A stretch of DNA of 7,665 bases, taken from contig CALFOA010000404.1 in NCBI GenBank assembly GCA_937919795.1, forward strand, positions 1 through 7,665, written 5' to 3'. Each line of letters begins with the position of its first letter. Positions within the stretch are counted from its first letter, which is position 1. The position numbers were made by a program, and so were the translations under genes. Origin of the DNA: an uncultured Neisseria sp. GTDB lineage: Bacteria > Pseudomonadota > Gammaproteobacteria > Burkholderiales > Neisseriaceae. This document shows positions 1 through 5,356 of the stretch, piece after piece. Below the pieces are notes generated by a model, which worked only from the letters and a program-made list of their open reading frames with translations, was not told the DNA's origin and searched no databases.

Positions 1-21
1 GTAAACTAATCAGTAGTTTAC
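1..21. repeat. Perfect 8-bp inverted repeat at window edge
   Basis: GTAAACTA (1-8) and TAGTTTAC (14-21) are exact reverse complements around a 5-nt spacer, ATCAG. The stem is AT-rich and no T-run follows on either visible side, so it does not look like a normal terminator. It could be an operator-like dyad or part of a larger structure cut off by the window edge. Confidence 0.5.
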
Positions 22-68
22 ATTTGATGGCTCCCAAAACTGAATGAATGCAAGCGTATCGCTTGTCT

Positions 69-85
69 GCGGGCGAGCCGCCCGC
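69..85. repeat. GC-rich 7-bp hairpin downstream of the glycosyltransferase-like gene
   Basis: GCGGGCG (69-75) pairs perfectly with CGCCCGC (79-85) around the loop AGC. It lies about 40 bp beyond the stop codon of the minus-strand gene ending at 127, so it may help end that transcript or block 3' decay. No T-run follows on the minus strand, so an intrinsic terminator is not supported. Confidence 0.5.
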
Positions 86-97
86 GCTCCCAGCAAA

Positions 98-109
98 TGC
101 CTGTCTGAA
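98..109 (+). other. DNA uptake sequence, TG-wadDUS dialect
   Basis: This is an exact TGCCTGTCTGAA followed by AA. Neisseriaceae use 12-mers of this kind as recognition signals for natural transformation, bound by the minor pilin ComP. This version is the one I recall for the N. wadsworthii / N. shayeganii group. The copy lies between the end of the minus-strand gene and the GC-rich hairpin. Confidence 0.85.
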
Positions 110-126
110 AACATTTAATTACCCCT

Positions 127-1071
127 TCACCCCTCTTCCACCGGCGCCACAGTGACCTTAGTTAGCCCGCGTGCCACACCGCGCGAATAGCGGCGCGGGA
201 TATAAGCACTGAGCTTACCCTGTTGCACCGTGCTTTCATAAGTACAAATCAAACGCTCGTTTTCCAGCAGGTTTTCCGAATAATCCGCATTCAATAAAGG
301 CGAAATACGGCTGAACAAACTCCAGCGGATACGGCTGCCTTCCGGTAAATTCAAATCGGCGGCGATATGTGAATTACCTTCGTCGCAGCCAACATGGAAG
401 CGGCTGTAATCAAATTCGGTGTTATCGGGGAAATCCGTGGCGCCGTAAAAAACAAAAATCCTGTCGTGCGCGCACAGGCTTTGTTTGGCATACGGCCAAA
501 TATGTTCGCGCAGGAAAAACTGGTCGGCAAAATGGCGCGACTCCAAAGGCTGTTTCAGATAGGCCTCTATCTTGCCGCGCATATCCGGCACCGCACCGGC
601 CACTGCGCCCCACAAACCGGCCAGTATCAATTCAGTATGGGTGCTCGCATCACGCAGGGTTTGAAACAATTTGCCGCTCTCAAGCCATTGTTGCACCGCC
701 GCCGCTTCGCGCCAAGAAATCACCGAATCGGCATCGCGGAACAATACATAAGCCGCCTCCGGATCATCCATCGCCAGAAAACGCCACATCGTACCCGGCC
801 AATTTTGCAAAGCAGCATCCACCTTCACCACTTCCGCGCCGTTGTCCTGCAAGCGCTGAATAATGGTTTGCGGCACGCTGCCGTCCACATAAAAACGGCA
901 CAGCCAGCCCGGATAAATTTTCGCGCTGATTTCGGTGTTCATCACCGCCGGTTCGCAATAAGCGGAACTGCCGCCAAACAAAGAAAAGGCAATGATTTTT
1001 TTACCCTCCGCTTTAGCCGCTGTTTGCGGCAACGGCGGCAATTCGCCCGCGCCGTATTTCTCATCGCGCAA
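127..1071 (-). CDS. Glycosyltransferase-like domain protein, 3' half of a split gene
   Basis: The frame has 314 codons if counted from the TTG directly after the amber codon. I know no named family with certainty, but the layout looks like a GT-A-type glycosyltransferase. A beta-strand start, KKIIAFSLFGG (about residues 24-34), is followed by YPGWLCRFYVDGSVP (about 53-67). The DxD-type motif RDADS (112-116) would bind a metal and nucleotide sugar, and the segment LRDASTHTELILAGLWGA follows (about 139-156). There is no signal peptide or membrane helix, so a cytoplasmic enzyme, perhaps acting on surface glycans, is plausible; the substrate is unknown. No good Shine-Dalgarno precedes the TTG, so independent translation is doubtful. 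It makes more sense as the C-terminal domain of the upstream TPR reading frame. Confidence 0.7.
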   Translation of the reverse strand: MRDEKYGAGELPPLPQTAAKAEGKKIIAFSLFGGSSAYCEPAVMNTEISAKIYPGWLCRFYVDGSVPQTIIQRLQDNGAEVVKVDAALQNWPGTMWRFLAMDDPEAAYVLFRDADSVISWREAAAVQQWLESGKLFQTLRDASTHTELILAGLWGAVAGAVPDMRGKIEAYLKQPLESRHFADQFFLREHIWPYAKQSLCAHDRIFVFYGATDFPDNTEFDYSRFHVGCDEGNSHIAADLNLPEGSRIRWSLFSRISPLLNADYSENLLENERLICTYESTVQQGKLSAYIPRRYSRGVARGLTKVTVAPVEEG

Positions 1072-1410
1072 CTACAAGGCCTGCAAGCCATAGCGGGCGC
1101 AGTTTGCCCAATCGTGCTGCTCTCCGTAAGCGTGCGCCAGCGCATCATAAGCATTGATGTGGCGCGGATCGCGTTGCAACACCTGCTTGGCATAGCGCAC
1201 CGCTTCGTTCCACAAACCGGCCTTCACCGCCGCAGTAGCCGCATCACTGAGCGGTGCGGTAGATTTCGGCGCCAGCTTGTGCGCTTTTAACGCTTCCCGC
1301 ATCGCCTGCTGATAATTGCCTGTCTGAAAATGTTGGCGGAAGGCAGCGGAAATTTTGTCCAACTGCAATTGGGTTTTCTGTTGTTGCGGGCTTAAACGCT
1401 GTGCTTTCAT
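1072..1410 (-). CDS. TPR protein, 5' half of a split gene
   Basis: This is a 112-residue product starting at ATG 1408-1410, with AAGGA 8 nt upstream as a good ribosome binding site. It is helical. At least two degenerate tetratricopeptide repeats are visible: roughly residues 20-53, including GNYQQAMREALKAHKLAPKS, and 56-88, including AGLWNEAVRYAKQVLQRDP. A third begins at INAYDALAHAYGEQHDW (85-101). The last helix is cut by TAG directly after GLQAL. TPR domains bind partner proteins or peptides, and here the domain would normally sit in front of a glycosyltransferase-like domain. The gene starts 25 bp after the recG stop on the same strand, so the two are probably cotranscribed. The TPR call is firm; the function is not known. 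Confidence 0.75.
   Translation of the reverse strand: MKAQRLSPQQQKTQLQLDKISAAFRQHFQTGNYQQAMREALKAHKLAPKSTAPLSDAATAAVKAGLWNEAVRYAKQVLQRDPRHINAYDALAHAYGEQHDWANCARYGLQAL
1317..1328 (+). other. DNA uptake sequence inside the TPR coding region
   Basis: This is an exact TGCCTGTCTGAA followed by AA. On the coding (minus) strand it specifies part of the peptide FQTGN in the first TPR repeat, so this uptake signal is tolerated inside protein-coding sequence. Confidence 0.85.
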
Positions 1411-1435
1411 TCTGTTTCCTTTTCTTGATTCGCCT

Positions 1436-3475
1436 CTAAACGCCCAAATACTGCTCGCGGCTGCCGAGCCAGCGGTTTAAATGCGCTTCCACCACATCCG
1501 GCCGCTCTGCTATCAACTTCGGCGCCCAATCGCGCGCTTTTTCCAGCAAAACCATATCCTCTTCCAAATCGGCAAAACGCAACATCGGCACGCCGCTCTG
1601 GCGTGCGCCGAGAAATTCGCCCGGCCCGCGGATATTCAAATCCTGCCGTGCGATTTCAAAGCCGTCGGTATGTTCGTAAATCACTTTCAGCCGCGCCTTG
1701 GCCAATTCGCTCAACGGTTCGCTGAACAACAACACACACGAGCTCACCGCCGCGCCGCGCCCTACCCGGCCGCGCAATTGATGCAGTTGCGCCAAGCCCA
1801 TGCGCTCAGCGTGTTCAATCACCATCAGGCTGGCATTCGGCACGTCCACACCCACTTCAATCACCGTGGTCGCCACCAATACATCCATCTTGCCCGCCGA
1901 AAATTCCGCCATCACTTCCGCTTTTTCCGCCGCTTTCATGCGGCCGTGTAACAGACCTATCTTCAAATCCGGCAGGCTTTGCTGCAATTCCAACTGGGTA
2001 TCCACTGCTGTTTGCAACTGCAAGGCTTCGCTTTCCTCAATCAACGGGCACACCCAATATACTTGCTGCCCTTTCTGGCAGGTATTCAACACCAAACCTT
2101 CCACTTCCGCGCGTCGCACGCTGTTTACCAAGCGGGTTTTGATCGCCGTGCGATTGGGCGGCAATTCATCGATCACCGACACATCCAAATCGGCAAAAAA
2201 GCTCATCGCCAGCGTGCGCGGAATCGGGGTGGCCGACATCATCAACTGATGCACATCCTGCCCTTTGTTTTTTAAGGCCAAGCGTTGCGCCACGCCGAAG
2301 CGGTGTTGTTCGTCCACAATCACCAGGCCTAAGCGGGCAAACTGTACATCGTCTTGAAATAAGGCATGGGTACCGACCGCCACACGGGTTTCGCCCGCCG
2401 CCAAAGCGGCTTTAGCCGTATCTTTGGCTTTTTTGCGCAGGCTGCCGGAAAACCAATCCACTTTAATGCCCAGCGGCTCAAACCATTGCGAGAATTTTAA
2501 AAAGTGCTGCTCGGCCAGAATCTCGGTCGGCGCCATTACCGCCACCTGATAGCCCGCCTCCACCGCCGCCAAGGCCGACAGCGCCGCCACGATGGTTTTG
2601 CCGCTGCCCACATCGCCTTGCAGCAAGCGGTGCATCGGATGCGCTTGGCGCATATCGTCGGCAATTTCGGCCAACACCCGCTGTTGCGCTCCGGTTAAAC
2701 GGAACGGCAAAGCTGCCAGCAAACCTTGCGACAAACTGCCGTCGCCCTGCAACACCGGCGCCTGCCCTTCCAAACGCTTCTGGCGAGCCAAGCGCATGGA
2801 TAATTGCTGCGCCAGCAGTTCATCAAACTTTAACCGCTGCCAAGCCGGTAACGCGCCGTCCGATAATCGATGCAGCGTCATCTCCGGCGGCGGCGCATGC
2901 AATAAATGCAGGCTTTCCGCCAAGTGCGGCAGTTTTAAGCTTTGCAGCATTGCTTCCGGCAGGCTGTCGTGCAGCGGTATTTCCTGCAAAGCCGTGGTAA
3001 TCACCCGCCGCAATACCGGCTGGGTTAAACCGTTTACGGTAGGATAAACCGGCGTTAAGCTTTCGGCCAACCCGCTGCTCTCGGCATCGCGGATTTTCGG
3101 ATGGATCATCTCACCACCGAAAAAGCCGTGCTTAATCTCACCTACCGCCCGAATCCGCCGCCCTTCCGCCATCTGCTTTTGATGGCTGGCATAAAAATGG
3201 ATAAAGCGCAGAAACAGCACACTACCCGCTGCATCGCGTATCCGCACCACCAATTGGCGGCGCGGTTTAAATTGCACTTCCTGCAACTCCACTACCCCTT
3301 CTACCTGACAGCTCTCGCCAAACGACGCATCGGCAATCGGGGTAATATGCGTTTCATCTTCATAACGGATAGGCAAATGCAATACGACTTCCCACGGTGT
3401 GTTCAAGCCCAGTTTTTCGAGCTTTTTCGCAGTGGTATCGGTGATTTTCAGAAGTTTTTGACTAACAGGATTCAT
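1436..3475 (-). CDS. recG: ATP-dependent DNA helicase RecG
   Basis: The product is 679 residues, the usual RecG length. RecG is a superfamily 2 double-strand DNA translocase that reverses stalled forks and processes Holliday junctions, R-loops and D-loops. The N-terminal part (about 50-150) fits the wedge (OB-fold) domain. The motor shows Walker A GDVGSGKT (287-294), DEQH (388-391), SATP (414-417), ATTVIEVGVDVPN (535-547) and QLRGRVGRG (566-574). The C-terminal TRG segment, GFEIARQDLNIRGPGEFLG, begins near 605. I chose ATG at 3475, giving MNPVSQKLLKITD, because it matches the family's N-terminus. The frame stays open to ATG 3574, but that would add 33 atypical residues and run through the likely promoter. 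ATG 3487 is also possible. No strong Shine-Dalgarno marks any of the three. It appears to be the first gene of a unit with the TPR gene. Confidence 0.96.
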   Translation of the reverse strand: MNPVSQKLLKITDTTAKKLEKLGLNTPWEVVLHLPIRYEDETHITPIADASFGESCQVEGVVELQEVQFKPRRQLVVRIRDAAGSVLFLRFIHFYASHQKQMAEGRRIRAVGEIKHGFFGGEMIHPKIRDAESSGLAESLTPVYPTVNGLTQPVLRRVITTALQEIPLHDSLPEAMLQSLKLPHLAESLHLLHAPPPEMTLHRLSDGALPAWQRLKFDELLAQQLSMRLARQKRLEGQAPVLQGDGSLSQGLLAALPFRLTGAQQRVLAEIADDMRQAHPMHRLLQGDVGSGKTIVAALSALAAVEAGYQVAVMAPTEILAEQHFLKFSQWFEPLGIKVDWFSGSLRKKAKDTAKAALAAGETRVAVGTHALFQDDVQFARLGLVIVDEQHRFGVAQRLALKNKGQDVHQLMMSATPIPRTLAMSFFADLDVSVIDELPPNRTAIKTRLVNSVRRAEVEGLVLNTCQKGQQVYWVCPLIEESEALQLQTAVDTQLELQQSLPDLKIGLLHGRMKAAEKAEVMAEFSAGKMDVLVATTVIEVGVDVPNASLMVIEHAERMGLAQLHQLRGRVGRGAAVSSCVLLFSEPLSELAKARLKVIYEHTDGFEIARQDLNIRGPGEFLGARQSGVPMLRFADLEEDMVLLEKARDWAPKLIAERPDVVEAHLNRWLGSREQYLGV

Positions 3476-3498
3476 GGCCGCAAGCATACCATTATTTG

Positions 3499-3526
3499 AG
3501 TATAAAAAGCGCAAACGTGCAGAAAA
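3499..3526 (-). promoter_or_regulatory. Candidate recG promoter
   Basis: On the minus strand a strong -10 box, TATACT (3499-3504), is preceded by a 16-bp spacer and a weak -35, TTTTCT (3521-3526). Transcription would start near 3492, leaving a leader of about 16 nt before ATG 3475. That supports the shorter RecG start over ATG 3574. The -35 match is poor, so this is tentative. Confidence 0.35.
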
Positions 3527-3588
3527 CCCACAGCTGGGAAAACGTATTTTGAATATAGTGCCAGATTCAAACATCTGATTGATATTTT

Positions 3589-3600
3589 TTCAGACAGGCA
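3589..3600 (-). other. DNA uptake sequence upstream of recG
   Basis: This is an exact TTCAGACAGGCA, the reverse complement of TGCCTGTCTGAA. It is part of a longer 16-bp word, TTTTTCAGACAGGCAT (3586-3601), that recurs in direct orientation at 3689-3704. The two copies bracket the 79-bp inverted repeat. Confidence 0.85.
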
Positions 3601-3606
3601 TAGATA

Positions 3607-3685
3607 GTAGGTTGAATACTTGTATCCAACAAAACCGGCTGATACTGAATCTCAAGCCGTTGTCGAATTCGAGAATCCGACCTAC
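3607..3685. repeat. 79-bp inverted-repeat element with self-paired ends
   Basis: The element begins with GTAGG (3607-3611) and ends with CCTAC (3681-3685). The 25-bp left unit (3607-3631) and the reverse complement of the right unit (3661-3685) agree at 18 of 25 positions. Each unit is also a near-palindrome on its own, and several differences between them keep that internal pairing. A further inner pair is CGGCT (3636-3640) with AGCCG (3655-3659). It encodes nothing. It resembles the small dispersed intergenic repeats with a core like GTCGGATTC that I recall from Neisseria genomes, but I cannot name the family. It could be a MITE-like or REP-like element. No clear target-site duplication is visible. 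Confidence 0.65.
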
Positions 3686-3691
3686 CTGTTT

Positions 3692-3703
3692 TTCAGACAG
3701 GCA
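3692..3703 (-). other. DNA uptake sequence between repeat element and porin terminator
   Basis: This is an exact TTCAGACAGGCA in the same orientation as the copy at 3589-3600. Because the two are direct, not inverted, they cannot form the hairpin terminator often made by paired uptake sequences in Neisseria. Confidence 0.85.
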
Positions 3704-3750
3704 TTATCGGGCGTACATCAAGGTTAAATGACTTGCTCAAAAACAAATAC

Positions 3751-3779
3751 AAAAAAGGGTCTGCAATTGCAGACCCTTT
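3751..3779 (-). terminator. Rho-independent terminator of the porin gene
   Basis: Positions 3754-3779 form a perfect 26-bp palindrome, with arms AAAGGGTCTGCAA and TTGCAGACCCTTT, giving a strong stem. On the minus strand it is followed by TTTTTTGTATTTGTTTTTG, a classical U-rich tail. It lies 25 bp beyond the porin stop codon. Strong termination suits a highly expressed porin and insulates the region upstream of recG. Confidence 0.92.
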
Positions 3780-3784
3780 CGGCT

Positions 3785-3806
3785 TAATCTGATTTAACTC
3801 AGATTA
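3785..3806 (-). repeat. 8-bp hairpin that includes the porin stop codon
   Basis: TAATCTGA (3785-3792) and TCAGATTA (3799-3806) are exact reverse complements around a 6-nt loop. On the minus strand the first arm starts at the TAA stop of the porin, and the hairpin sits just ahead of the terminator stem. It may be an extra 3' stabilising structure. Confidence 0.55.
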
Positions 3807-4937
3807 GAATTTGTGACGCAGACCAACACCACCGGCAACAGTTTCAGTTTTGTTGTCGCCGCCGCCAGCTTTCAACCAACCGGCAGAAACCATGGCAGTA
3901 GTGCGTTTAGAGAAGTCGTAGTCAGCACCCAGAACAACTTGGTTGTATTTGGTACCTTTACGTTCGCCATCGCTCAAGTTAGAACCTTTAGCTTTGAAGC
4001 CGTGAGCATAGCTGATGCGCGGAGTAACATTACCGAAGGTGTAAGCACCAGTTACAGCCAACTCATGAGTTTTCAGGCCAGGGCTATTATCACCGTCACG
4101 ACCTGCAGTACCTGTATAATCACCTGTGCTGGCATTGTATTCATCAGTAACGCTAGCCAAAGCAGCATTATAGCTGTTCAAGCTATCCCAACCGTTGGTG
4201 TATTGATAACCACCAGCTACGAACAGGTTGTTGGCATCATAACCAACTTGTACTTGGTGAGCTTGGCCAGATTTGCTGTCACCAGAATTGCTGATGTAAG
4301 CAGATTTTTTGTAGCCCACACCGTATTGAGCGAACAGACCAGCATTTTCATAGTTCAAGCCAGCGTAGTAAGCAGAAGTATCGCTTGCCGCATCGTTACG
4401 ACCAGTAGTTACACCTTTGCCACGAACTGCAGTACCATTATCACGCGGAGTCATTTGAGCATTGAAAGAGAAACCACCCCAAACCGGAGAATCGTAACGT
4501 ACAGAAGTCACACGCTCACCAGTACGAGTAAACATACCCAAACCCAAAGCTTGGTTGCTGTATTCCCAAGGATCAACAGCGTCCATATCTTCCAGTGAAG
4601 TGCTCAGTTTACCGGCACGAACTTTACCAAAGCCGCCTTCCAAACCGATGAAAGAATCACGACCGGCCCAGTCACCGCCGCCAGCCAATGATACGCTGTT
4701 CTCAACTTGCCAAATAGCGTTCAGACCAGAACCCAAATGCTCGGTACCTTTGAAGCCGATGCGTGAACCGTAGTCGGCGATTTTGGTAGCAGTGTGATCT
4801 TTATTCTCATTACCATCTACAGTTACTTTAGTTTGAGAAACTTCAACACCGGCTTTAGCTTGACCGTACAGGATAACTTCAGCAGAAGCAGCACCAGACA
4901 GAGCCACCAGAGACAGGGCAATCAGAGTTTTTTTCAT
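3804..4937 (-). CDS. Neisseria-type trimeric porin (PorB family)
   Basis: The 377-residue outer-membrane porin forms a water-filled channel for small hydrophilic solutes. Residues 1-19 (MKKTLIALSLVALSGAASA) are a signal peptide with Ala-x-Ala cleavage before Glu20. The mature chain opens with EVILYGQAKAGVEV. Typical Neisseria porin blocks follow: GSRIGFKGTEHLGSGLNAIW (about 57-76), SFIGLEGGFGKVRAGKLS (about 95-112, leading into the pore-constricting loop 3) and SVRYDSPVWGG (about 145-155). The C-terminal YDFSKRTTAMVSAGW and final GLRHKF end in the Phe read by the BAM assembly machine. ATG 4935-4937 has AAGGA 8 nt upstream. Variable polar stretches, for example around residues 265-285, look like surface loops. 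It has its own promoter, leader and terminator, so it is probably monocistronic. porA, porB and other local names cannot be told apart here. Confidence 0.95.
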   Translation of the reverse strand: MKKTLIALSLVALSGAASAEVILYGQAKAGVEVSQTKVTVDGNENKDHTATKIADYGSRIGFKGTEHLGSGLNAIWQVENSVSLAGGGDWAGRDSFIGLEGGFGKVRAGKLSTSLEDMDAVDPWEYSNQALGLGMFTRTGERVTSVRYDSPVWGGFSFNAQMTPRDNGTAVRGKGVTTGRNDAASDTSAYYAGLNYENAGLFAQYGVGYKKSAYISNSGDSKSGQAHQVQVGYDANNLFVAGGYQYTNGWDSLNSYNAALASVTDEYNASTGDYTGTAGRDGDNSPGLKTHELAVTGAYTFGNVTPRISYAHGFKAKGSNLSDGERKGTKYNQVVLGADYDFSKRTTAMVSAGWLKAGGGDNKTETVAGGVGLRHKF

Positions 4938-5013
4938 TGCTGTATTCCTTTTCTATGTTAAGAAAAACAAACTTAAACGGATTGGGAAGATTCCATCTAA
5001 GCCTTGAATCGAC

Positions 5014-5029
5014 TCGCTGTAACCAGCGA
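5014..5029 (-). promoter_or_regulatory. Hairpin at the 5' end of the porin leader
   Basis: TCGCTG (5014-5019) and CAGCGA (5024-5029) pair perfectly around the 4-nt loop TAAC. If transcription starts near 5036, as the promoter predicts, this stem lies within the first 25 nt of a leader of about 100 nt. By analogy with ompA-type leaders it could protect the mRNA from 5'-end-dependent decay. A competing longer-range pair, GAATCG with CGATTC, also exists. Confidence 0.45.
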
Positions 5030-5042
5030 TTCCATGACTGCT

Positions 5043-5071
5043 AATATAAATGCTTCGTTTGGAAAAAACAA
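5043..5071 (-). promoter_or_regulatory. Predicted porin promoter
   Basis: On the minus strand, -35 TTGTTT (5066-5071), a 17-bp spacer and -10 TATATT (5043-5048) form a good sigma-70 type promoter. The start of transcription would be near 5036, about 99 nt before the ATG at 4937. A long leader is a common site for small-RNA or structural control of porin expression. Confidence 0.55.
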
Positions 5072-5193
5072 ACTTTATCAGCTTTCCTACCACAACCAGC
5101 TTGGTAAAACTGTGGGTTTTCTTCCACAAAAAATCAAACTTCTCTTTAATTATCAACCAACTAAACAATTCAAATCAAACTTGTGCAGGATTA

Positions 5194-5216
5194 CAACAAA
5201 TTGGTAGTATTTGTTG
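5194..5216. repeat. AT-rich dyad upstream of the porin promoter
   Basis: CAACAAAT (5194-5201) and ATTTGTTG (5209-5216) are exact 8-bp inverted repeats around a 7-nt spacer. It sits about 120 bp upstream of the predicted porin -35. No T-run follows on the minus strand, so it is a poor argF terminator. A regulator binding site is possible but unproven. Confidence 0.4.
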
Positions 5217-5300
5217 CTTTTCAGATACGACAAGCTGCGTAATAGCTGATTTTCCTGTATTGACGGTAGGTACTTCAAACAAACGGTATCACTAAACCAC

Positions 5301-5356
5301 TACTTAACTACTTAACTACTTAACTACTTAACTACTTAACTACTTAACTACTTAAG
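5301..5356. repeat. 8-bp tandem repeat, seven copies, overlapping the argF stop
   Basis: TACTTAAC is repeated six times without error from 5301 to 5348, then once as TACTTAAG (5349-5356). On the minus strand the array starts at the TAA stop codon of argF (5352-5354) and runs on as units of GTTAAGTA. Such short perfect arrays change copy number by slippage. It lies outside the coding sequence, so any effect would be on the 3' end of the argF mRNA, on readthrough transcript or on DNA upstream of the porin. Confidence 0.92.

Larger units (their letters stand above)
127..1410 (-). pseudogene. TPR plus glycosyltransferase-like gene split by an in-frame amber codon
   Basis: Read from ATG at 1410, one frame runs through a TPR region, meets TAG at 1072-1074, then continues in the same frame with TTG CGC GAT GAG to a normal TGA at 127-129. 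There is no gap, frameshift or recognisable ribosome binding site between the halves. Without the TAG the product would be 427 residues: an N-terminal TPR domain joined to a glycosyltransferase-like domain. A single C-to-T change of CAG (Gln) would create the TAG. I infer that the ancestral gene was continuous. The present copy is a pseudogene, an amber-readthrough gene, or contains a sequencing error. The two halves are listed separately. Confidence 0.7.
4938..5351. other. 414-bp gap between argF and the porin gene
   Basis: This AT-rich gap holds the porin ribosome site (AAGGA, about 4946-4950), the leader hairpin, the predicted porin promoter, a 23-bp dyad at 5194-5216 and most of the 8-bp tandem array at 5301-5356. 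Short open frames exist on both strands (for example 5004-5207 plus and 4953-5168 minus), but none has a recognisable product or a good start signal. No convincing intrinsic terminator for argF is visible, so some argF readthrough into the porin is possible. Confidence 0.6.

Noticed and set aside
554..565. TTCAGATAGGCC, similar to the reverse uptake sequence.
   Set aside because: Two mismatches to TTCAGACAGGCA, one in the core. It encodes conserved-looking protein sequence and is likely chance or decay.
394..1290. Long open frame of 298 codons on the plus strand.
   Set aside because: It lies antisense to the TPR/glycosyltransferase-like frames, has no recognisable domain and an unnatural His/Arg-rich composition, and is best seen as a shadow of GC-rich coding DNA.
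1481..3499. Several plus-strand open frames of 64-156 codons.
   Set aside because: All are antisense to recG, whose helicase motifs fix the true frame.
3813..4598. Open frame of 261 codons on the plus strand opposite the porin.
   Set aside because: Its Thr/Ser/Val-rich low-complexity product mirrors the strong codon bias of the porin on the other strand, and no promoter or family match is visible.
4953..5207. Small open frames on both strands upstream of the porin (about 65-80 codons).
   Set aside because: They overlap the predicted porin promoter and leader, lack ribosome sites and resemble no protein I know.
5301..5356. Possible CRISPR or iteron-type origin array.
   Set aside because: The 8-bp units are contiguous without spacers, and there are no cas or replication-initiator genes nearby.
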